A stretch of 64,000 bases of DNA, taken from positions 14,801 through 78,800 of the forward strand of contig CAZFKP010000009.1 in the NCBI GenBank assembly GCA_964518725.1, read 5' to 3'. The stretch comes from JANRKF01 sp964518725. Lineage in GTDB: Bacteria; Pseudomonadota; Alphaproteobacteria; Rickettsiales; SXRF01. Positions 59,211 through 64,000 of the stretch are shown piece by piece (the first letter of the stretch is position 1; each line of letters begins with the position of its first letter). Both the position numbers and the translations under genes were made by a program. The notes below the pieces were generated by a model. It searched no databases, had not been told where the DNA came from, and saw only the letters and a program-made list of their open reading frames with translations.

Positions 59211-59794
59211 CCGGGCGGTTCGCCGCGCTTGCCTGCGTTGCATTGCTGCTCGCTGGCCAACAGGATGCCGTTGCCAAGCAAAGCGGTGCGGCGGCCTATA
59301 TCGAGTCTGTCGGGCATCAGGCGCTAGCAACGATCAGTGACAAAGCGCTCTCCAAAGACAAGAAGCAAGCGACCCTGGAAAAAATTTTCAAGGGAAATCT
59401 CGATTTTGAATGGGTGGCGAAGTTCGTCATGGGGCGCTTCTGGAAACAGGCAACAGATGTCCAGAAGAAACGCTATCTGGCAGCCTACACCGAATTCCTG
59501 ACCAAGAACTACACCGCTCGCTTTTCCGATTATACCAGCGGCAGTTTTAACGTCACCGGCGAACGTCCGCTTGAGTCGGGTGAGTCGGTAGTCAGCATGG
59601 AAATCGTTTCCAGCAATCAAGGGGAGCCACCGATCCTGATCGACTACAAAGTGCGTAAATCCGGCGGCAGCTTCAAAGTCTTCGACATTATCGTCGAGGG
59701 GGTCAGCCTGCTGACCACCCAGCGCTCCGAATTTGGCTCAGTGCTCAATAAAAGCGGCATTGACGGCCTGATCGCCCAACTTGAAGCCAAATAG
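59198..59794 (+). CDS. mlaC: MlaC family phospholipid-binding protein
   Basis: Periplasmic carrier that ferries phospholipids between MlaA and the inner-membrane MlaFEDB transporter. The 198-aa protein has a signal peptide (FAALACVALLLAGQQDAVA) and the fold with FVMGRFWKQATDVQKKRYLAAYTEFL, YTSGSFNVTGERPLESG and SGGSFKVFDIIVEGVSLLTTQRSEF, all seen in the MlaC/Ttg2D family. It overlaps mlaA by 13 bases, so the two are translated together. A ncRNA candidate begins about 40 bases after its stop. Confidence 0.96.
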   Translation: MRKITGRFAALACVALLLAGQQDAVAKQSGAAAYIESVGHQALATISDKALSKDKKQATLEKIFKGNLDFEWVAKFVMGRFWKQATDVQKKRYLAAYTEFLTKNYTARFSDYTSGSFNVTGERPLESGESVVSMEIVSSNQGEPPILIDYKVRKSGGSFKVFDIIVEGVSLLTTQRSEFGSVLNKSGIDGLIAQLEAK

Positions 59795-59800
59795 CGCCCC

Positions 59801-59829
59801 TTGTAATTCTCTGCGATCCACGCTACAAT
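59801..59829 (+). promoter_or_regulatory. Promoter of the 6S RNA candidate
   Basis: TTGTAA at 59801-59806, a 17-base spacer and TACAAT at 59824-59829, just after mlaC. The predicted start (about 59836-59837) falls exactly at the base of the long closing stem of the structured RNA downstream. Confidence 0.7.
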
Positions 59830-59836
59830 CGGCACC

Positions 59837-60005
59837 TGAACGGTACTGCCCGGTTCGTCAGGCACAATTGTCCTTGGACCGATAATCTTCTCGTAGGGAA
59901 CTGTCACTAGTGGGGGTCTTGCCCTTGCATATATGGTGCCCACCTTAACTTACGGGTCGCATGCGACTTGTTTCGCCAACGGCCAGGGTGGTTCCGTTCA
60001 TTTTT
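59837..60005 (+). ncRNA. ssrS: 6S RNA candidate (SsrS)
   Basis: A 169-base structured RNA between mlaC and zapA. 5' UGAACGG (59837-59843) pairs with CCGUUCA (59994-60000), and after one U-U mismatch ACUGCCC (59845-59851) pairs with GGGUGGU (59986-59992), giving a 14-pair closing stem. A U-tract (60001-60005) follows directly. A small hairpin GUCG-CAUG-CGAC (59956-59967) lies in the 3' strand and GUGGG/CCCAC (59910-59914, 59939-59943) closes the apical part, as in 6S RNA, which sequesters the sigma-70 holoenzyme. Many proteobacterial ssrS genes neighbour zapA; here the RNA is convergent to it. The segment UUGGACCGAUAA recalls the E. coli 6S template region. Confidence 0.75.
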
Positions 60006-60014
60006 AGATGAAGC

Positions 60015-60392
60015 CTACCTCACCTCCACCTGATCGGCGATTTTCTCAATCCGCACCGCAAGCTCCGTCAGGGTCTCGAGCATGACTGCCTCTAACTCAC
60101 CGACTTTGCCAGCATCACCCGGTGGGCGCATCTGGCCAAGGCGCTGAGTCAGGCCGCGCACCTCCTTGCCAAGCCTATCAATTTCTTTTTTATTCTCAAT
60201 TGCTTCATCCGACATCATGAGGCCGGCAAGCACCAGCGCCATCACCTCGCCGGGGTTACCCCCCATCTGGTAGGCTAGCTGGTTGATCCGTTCGTCCAGA
60301 TCGAAGGACAGAGAGCGCAGATGCTCTTCTTGCCCGTCATCGCAGGCAATTTGGTATTCTTTGCCGTTAATCCTAATCGGTACCGCGCTCAT
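60015..60392 (-). CDS. zapA: Cell division protein ZapA
   Basis: FtsZ-ring stabiliser that cross-links protofilaments. The 125-aa protein starts VPIRINGKEYQIACDDGQEEHL and continues LDERINQLAYQMGGNPGEVMALVLAGLMMSDE, both diagnostic of ZapA, with a coiled-coil tail to the C-terminus (IENKKEIDRLGKEVRGLTQRL). It is slightly longer than E. coli ZapA (109 aa). It reads leftwards, convergent to the 6S RNA candidate, whose end is 10 bases from its stop. Divergent from the 572-aa unknown gene with 160 bases between starts. Confidence 0.96.
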   Translation of the reverse strand: MSAVPIRINGKEYQIACDDGQEEHLRSLSFDLDERINQLAYQMGGNPGEVMALVLAGLMMSDEAIENKKEIDRLGKEVRGLTQRLGQMRPPGDAGKVGELEAVMLETLTELAVRIEKIADQVEVR

Positions 60393-60552
60393 ACGCCCTC
60401 ATATAATTCATTATTAATCAATATGTTGTTGTTGATGCTAGCATAGATTACAGCCCGTTCACATAAAAAAATGCCATTGTCACATTAGTTTCACGCAGAT
60501 TTAAGCCATTTTGCGTTAAAGTAAGGGGGTAACAATAGGTTTGAAGAATATT

Positions 60553-62271
60553 ATGGCCGATCCAATTCCAGAAGACAGCTCGCTATCGGTTCGCGAATCC
60601 ATTCGCGCCCGCGTTTTTAGCGCAACGCAAACCGGCATCTACGAAAAAATCGAGGACGAAAAAAGCGCCATCCGCAGCGCCCGCGTCGAAGAAGGCGATA
60701 GTTTTTTCGGCATCATGTGGAAAGTGCTGAAGAGCTTTATTTTCTCCATCGCCGAAATGCTTGGCTTCGACAAACAGCTGGCTGAATTCTTCGGTATGCC
60801 AATTCCGGACAATAAAGAGGTGGATGCCGTTTCCAACCAGGTCGCCAATACGGTGAGCAAGGCGCTGACCGATAAAGAGTTCACCTATGGCAGCCGTCAG
60901 GAATTTGAAGAAAAACTGACCGCGCGCCTCACCGCTGACCTGACTGGGATTCAAACGACCATTCCCTCATTCGAGTCACGCATTGGCGAAATTGCCGCGA
61001 CTGCCGCCGCCAATATCACCCGCGAAATGTCCGGACAGTTCGACAATGAAGGCAAGGTCATTGCCAAATTCGCCAACCTGAATGCCACCGAAATTACCGC
61101 AGCCCAATCATTCTCCGATAGCCTCACCGCCACCGTGTTCCGTCTGAGTGCAGAGCAGAAGAAACAGCTGACGCAGGTGACCGGGAAACCAAAAATTGAA
61201 CAAGTCGATATTGATACGCTGGCAACAGCGCTTGCGCCGAAATTCATCGAACTGCAGAACCGGAAAGCTGAGCTTACCGGAGACGCGGCGTTCGCCACGG
61301 TTTCCCGCGAAATCCGCGAAACATTGATCCAGCAGCAAGGCGCCATCAACGCCGCAACCGGCATGAAGCTCGATAATGCCGGGATGACAGTGCTGGCCGA
61401 CCGCATTACCGTCGGCTTCATGAAAGAACAGCTGGGGCAAAACACCGTGCCCGATGCGTTCCTTGCAACACAGCAGGAACATGAGAAGGCCATTGTGAAA
61501 GCGCAACTGGATAAGAAAATCCCGGCGCAAGTGGCCGAGGGTATCAAAACCATTACGGCGTCCGGTGTGTTGGATTTCTACGATAACACCAATATTCTCA
61601 GTGCGCGGACTTATCCCGGTGCCGTCAGTGCCCGTACAACCTTCTATGCCAAAGACAGCAACGGCCATTACCAACTCAAGAAGCCCCTGGAGCAGTTTGC
61701 ACCGAATGAGCAAGCGGCGATTCGGCGGGCGCAGAATGAGCTGTATCAATTTGCCGTCGATAATCAGATGTCGCTGACCAATGACCAACGCCAGAGAATC
61801 GGGCACATCGTTGCCGATGCCACCACGAAGACACTCGCCGATCCGGCCAATAAAGACGTGGATAAGGACACTCTGGCAACCACGCTGCAAACCAATATCC
61901 GGGCAGCGCTCGAAGCACAGAAAAAAGCCCTGAGTGATATGGCGCCCAAAAACACCATCGACACCATCAATAGCAATAACTCGGACAGCAAAGTAAAATA
62001 CGATATCTTCTCCGTGATCGCCAAAGGCTTTGCTGATATGGTGAAAGATGAAAAAAGTGGAGCGTTCGAGCAGCTCGATGCCGCCCGCAAGGCTATGCCG
62101 TCGGCGGCGCCACAAAACCAGGAAGTGACGTCCATCATCGACCCAGCGCTGGAGAAATCACGCCAGCAATTCGTAGAAGGCTACAATCCGCCGTCACCAC
62201 CGCCGCCCGCAGGTGTTGTCCAAGCACAAACGACACCCATCGCGCCGAAGGGCTTTGAGCATACCGTCTGA
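60553..62271 (+). CDS. Large hypothetical protein, 572 aa
   Basis: I do not recognise this protein. It has no signal peptide; one weak hydrophobic stretch lies near residues 50-80 (FFGIMWKVLKSFIFSIAEMLGF). The rest is acidic and helical, rich in Ala, Glu, Lys and Thr with no clear repeat, and ends in a Pro-rich, disordered tail (YNPPSPPPPAGVVQAQTTP, final FEHTV). I chose ATG 60553 over TTG 60541, which has a poor ribosome site. It is alone, rightward, and its composition matches the chromosome. A structural or secreted effector function is conceivable but not supported by any motif. Confidence 0.82.
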   Translation: MADPIPEDSSLSVRESIRARVFSATQTGIYEKIEDEKSAIRSARVEEGDSFFGIMWKVLKSFIFSIAEMLGFDKQLAEFFGMPIPDNKEVDAVSNQVANTVSKALTDKEFTYGSRQEFEEKLTARLTADLTGIQTTIPSFESRIGEIAATAAANITREMSGQFDNEGKVIAKFANLNATEITAAQSFSDSLTATVFRLSAEQKKQLTQVTGKPKIEQVDIDTLATALAPKFIELQNRKAELTGDAAFATVSREIRETLIQQQGAINAATGMKLDNAGMTVLADRITVGFMKEQLGQNTVPDAFLATQQEHEKAIVKAQLDKKIPAQVAEGIKTITASGVLDFYDNTNILSARTYPGAVSARTTFYAKDSNGHYQLKKPLEQFAPNEQAAIRRAQNELYQFAVDNQMSLTNDQRQRIGHIVADATTKTLADPANKDVDKDTLATTLQTNIRAALEAQKKALSDMAPKNTIDTINSNNSDSKVKYDIFSVIAKGFADMVKDEKSGAFEQLDAARKAMPSAAPQNQEVTSIIDPALEKSRQQFVEGYNPPSPPPPAGVVQAQTTPIAPKGFEHTV

Positions 62272-62316
62272 TTCGCCATTCTCCTCCGTTATCCCATCAT
62301 CCCGACCTTTTACCTA

Positions 62317-62396
62317 AGATGGATTGCTTCGCTATGCTCGCAATGACACAATAACCTGTCATTGCGAGGAGGCGTAGACGACGCGGCAATCCATCT
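62317..62396. repeat. Palindromic repeat element
   Basis: A nested inverted repeat. Outer arms AGATGGATTGC (62317-62327) and GCAATCCATCT (62386-62396) enclose inner arms GCAATGAC (62340-62347) and GTCATTGC (62358-62365). The total is 80 bases in a non-coding gap. Its core, CATTGCGAGGAGGCGTAGACG up to the right arm, resembles a dispersed palindromic family seen in several bacterial genomes, including Rickettsiales, from memory only. Only one copy is in this window. It may fold as an RNA hairpin and terminate transcription. Confidence 0.8.
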
Positions 62397-62744
62397 GTCT
62401 AAACCCTGCAATATGAAGGCAGTAGCCTGAATAAGCCGTGGCGAAGCAAAAAGAATGGTCATGCAAGCGCAGGAGCGCGAGCCAGCCATGAGCGCATTTC
62501 ATGCGAATGCCAGCAGGCATTCCCGGAAATATTTTAAAATTACCCCTTCCGTGACGTCACAACCCCATGGGACAATCTCCCTGAGGGCGGCAGTTGGGCT
62601 GAATGCAACGGCATATCTCCCCGCCCTAACGAAAGGAGAAATCGCCTATGCACGAACCACGAATCACGCAGAAGTAACTCCGGCTTTGGGACGGAAGCTT
62701 GGCTTCAGGACGGGCACCGGTACGGAAAACCGGAAATGAATCAA
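62397..62744. other. Gene-free stretch between repeat and prfC, with a possible 9-residue peptide
   Basis: No convincing gene. A 94-residue rightward frame (62455-62739) has no strong family or coding character. A tiny frame, ATG at 62648 to TAA at 62675-62677, encodes MHEPRITQK and follows a strong AAAGGAG, and two short hairpins follow (GAAGC-TTG-GCTTC near 62696-62708; CCGGT-ACGGAAA-ACCGG near 62720-62736). No downstream gene on this strand is in the window, so a leader role cannot be tested. Confidence 0.4.
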
Positions 62745-64000
62745 TTAGCGCATCTCACGCGTCATCAGGAATTCAACATCTGGAAAATCTTTCTGGATGC
62801 GGTCTAAGTGCCATGCGTTGGGCGCAAGGTAAGCCAGGTGCCCATGCGAATCCTCGGCGAGGTTGTATTTATTCTTCTCGGTGAACGCATCGAGTGACTT
62901 CTTGTCTTTGGCTTTCACCCAGCGTGCCGTCGTGTATTGCACCGCCTCAAAGCTGCCCTTCACGGAATATTCCGACGCAAGTCTTGACGCAATCACATCG
63001 AACTGCAACTGGCCGACGACACCGATGATCCACGGGCTGCCATCGAGCGGCTTGAAAATCTGCGAGGCGCCCTCTTCCGATAATTGTTCGAGCGCGGCTT
63101 TGAGCTGCTTGGATTTCAACGGATCGTCGAGCCGCACCCGCTGGAATAATTCCGGCGCGAAGCTTGGGATGCCGGTGAAATAAATTTTCTCGCCTTCGGT
63201 GAGCGCATCACCGATCCGCAAGTGACCATGACCGGGAATCCCGATGATATCGCCCGGCCAGGCTTCTTCTGCAAGCTCGCGTTCACGGGCAAGGAACATC
63301 ACCGGATTATTGAGCGCCAACGTTTTTTCCGATCGCACGTGGAAGGCTTTCATCCCGCGCGTGTACTTGCCGGAACAAATCCGGAAAAAGGCAATGCGGT
63401 CACGGTGATTCTTATCCATGTTGGCCTGGATCTTGAACACGAAACCGGTGAATTTTGGTTCTTCCGGAGCGATGGTGCGCGGGTCGGCGGCCTGAATACG
63501 CGGCGCGGGCGCAAATTCACACAGCGCTTCCAGCAGTTCGCGCACACCAAAATTATTGATCGCCGAGCCAAAGAAAACGGGGGTCACGTGGCCTTCGAGA
63601 TAATGCTCGCGGTCGAACGCCGGGTAGATGGCCTTGACCATCGCTACCTCTTCGCGAAACTGCTTAAGCTCGGCCTCGGGAATGAAAGCATCCAATTTTG
63701 GATCATCGGCACCGTTAAATTTCATGGACTCGCTGATGTGATCGCCTTGCTTGCTATCGAACAGGTAGAGCGTATCGGTAAAGACGTTGAACGAACCGCG
63801 AAACCGCTCGCCTACGCCGATCGGCCAGGTGATCGGACAGACGGTCAGCGCCAGCGTTTTCTCGATCTCGTCGAGCAGCTCGAACGGGTCTTTGGTCTCG
63901 CGATCCATTTTGTTGATGAAGGTGATGATCGGCGTGTCGCGCAGGCGGCAGACCTCGAACAGTTTCAGCGTCTGCGCCTCGATCCCCTTCGCACCGTCGA
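62745..64000 (-). CDS. prfC: Peptide chain release factor 3 (partial, 5' end outside window)
   Basis: Translational GTPase that removes RF1/RF2 after termination. The gene runs leftwards and its N-terminus is beyond the right edge; about 418 codons are visible, starting inside the G domain with TVEGAKGIEAQTLKLFE, then FINKMDRETKDPFELLDEIE (G4 NKMD). The middle has SGKYTRGMKAFHVRSEKTLALNNPVMFLAR and GDIIGIPGHGHLRIGD, domain II, and LDGSPWIIGVVGQLQFDVIASRLASEY is typical of the RF3-specific domain. The frame stays open to the edge. Its stop is close to the end of the gene-free stretch. Confidence 0.97.
   Translation of the reverse strand, partial: DGAKGIEAQTLKLFEVCRLRDTPIITFINKMDRETKDPFELLDEIEKTLALTVCPITWPIGVGERFRGSFNVFTDTLYLFDSKQGDHISESMKFNGADDPKLDAFIPEAELKQFREEVAMVKAIYPAFDREHYLEGHVTPVFFGSAINNFGVRELLEALCEFAPAPRIQAADPRTIAPEEPKFTGFVFKIQANMDKNHRDRIAFFRICSGKYTRGMKAFHVRSEKTLALNNPVMFLARERELAEEAWPGDIIGIPGHGHLRIGDALTEGEKIYFTGIPSFAPELFQRVRLDDPLKSKQLKAALEQLSEEGASQIFKPLDGSPWIIGVVGQLQFDVIASRLASEYSVKGSFEAVQYTTARWVKAKDKKSLDAFTEKNKYNLAEDSHGHLAYLAPNAWHLDRIQKDFPDVEFLMTREMR

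Noticed and set aside
59644..59943. A 99-residue leftward frame after mlaC
   Set aside because: It lies over the 6S RNA candidate and the mlaC 3' end; the RNA promoter, stem and U-tract explain this stretch better.
62455..62739. 94-residue rightward frame before prfC
   Set aside because: No recognisable domain, weak start context and no support from its surroundings; kept only as a description of the gap.
1..64000. tRNA genes, rRNA genes, CRISPR arrays, prophage or IS elements
   Set aside because: No cloverleaf with a GTTCGA-type T arm in the gaps, no regularly spaced repeats, and no integrase, transposase or phage structural genes.

Overview
This window is chromosomal DNA from an alphaproteobacterium. 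Supporting genes are the very large NAD-dependent glutamate dehydrogenase, paired M16 peptidases beside lspA and a DUF3035 lipoprotein, a SecF read separately from SecD, mlaA-mlaC beside zapA, a GluRS with a variant KMSKS loop, and the rplU-rpmA-obgE and proB-proA-nadD-rsfS-rlmH blocks. The order cannot be fixed from these data. A TrbC/VirB2-type pilin and a CATTGCGAGG...GGCAATCC palindromic element recall Rickettsiales-like or other deep-branching lineages, but this is only suggestive. About 64 protein genes are packed tightly, many with 1-14 bp overlaps. I saw no tRNA, rRNA, CRISPR array, prophage or insertion sequence.

Layout: 0-1.8 kb gpmI (cut by the edge) and phoU. 1.9-3.6 kb a Tat-exported SCO-like protein with a membrane protein of unknown role. 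3.6-8.2 kb rlmH, rsfS, a small gene, an XRE regulator with two operator-like palindromes, nadD, proA, proB. 8.3-13 kb nhaA, a small membrane protein, ettA, gltX. 13-15.9 kb rplU, rpmA, an unknown gene, obgE and a 2-oxoglutarate/Fe(II) oxygenase. 16-24.8 kb a Pro-rich unknown, sco, gmk, rsmA, a patatin-bdhA pair, a two-component system, an unknown gene and hemW. 24.8-29.6 kb an LpoA-like lipoprotein, rsmI, yraN, a DolP-like BON lipoprotein, gshB, cysQ. 29.7-34.2 kb NAD-GDH. 34.2-48.7 kb a long leftward series: purH, a polysaccharide dehydratase, a WecA-type transferase, mutL, pgi, two M16 peptidases, DUF3035, lspA, ribF, a MaoC hydratase, secF, an unknown gene and an Nfu protein. 48.7-55.4 kb a PEBP protein, a large membrane protein, a VirB2-like pilin, a DEAD-box helicase, a sulfotransferase-like protein, a glycosyltransferase and mtgA. 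55.6-60.4 kb sucB, a periplasmic protein, metF, mlaA, mlaC, a 6S RNA candidate and zapA. 60.5-64 kb a 572-aa orphan protein, a palindromic repeat and prfC (cut by the edge).

Functional links: envelope maintenance is spread through the window (mlaA/mlaC, LpoA-like, DolP-like, mtgA, lspA, secF, DUF3035). Proline synthesis, NAD synthesis and ribosome assembly genes cluster as usual for the class. The bdhA-patatin pair and MaoC hydratase point to hydroxyalkanoate or lipid turnover. The most distinctive observations are a probable ATT start codon in rsfS, two matching operators (ACAA-N7-TTGT) three helical turns apart before the XRE gene, a 6S RNA with promoter, closing stem and U-tract, an isolated VirB2-type pilin, a 15-bp perfect hairpin just before sucB, and the bdhA-patatin pair. 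I did not find a clearly new multi-gene system.
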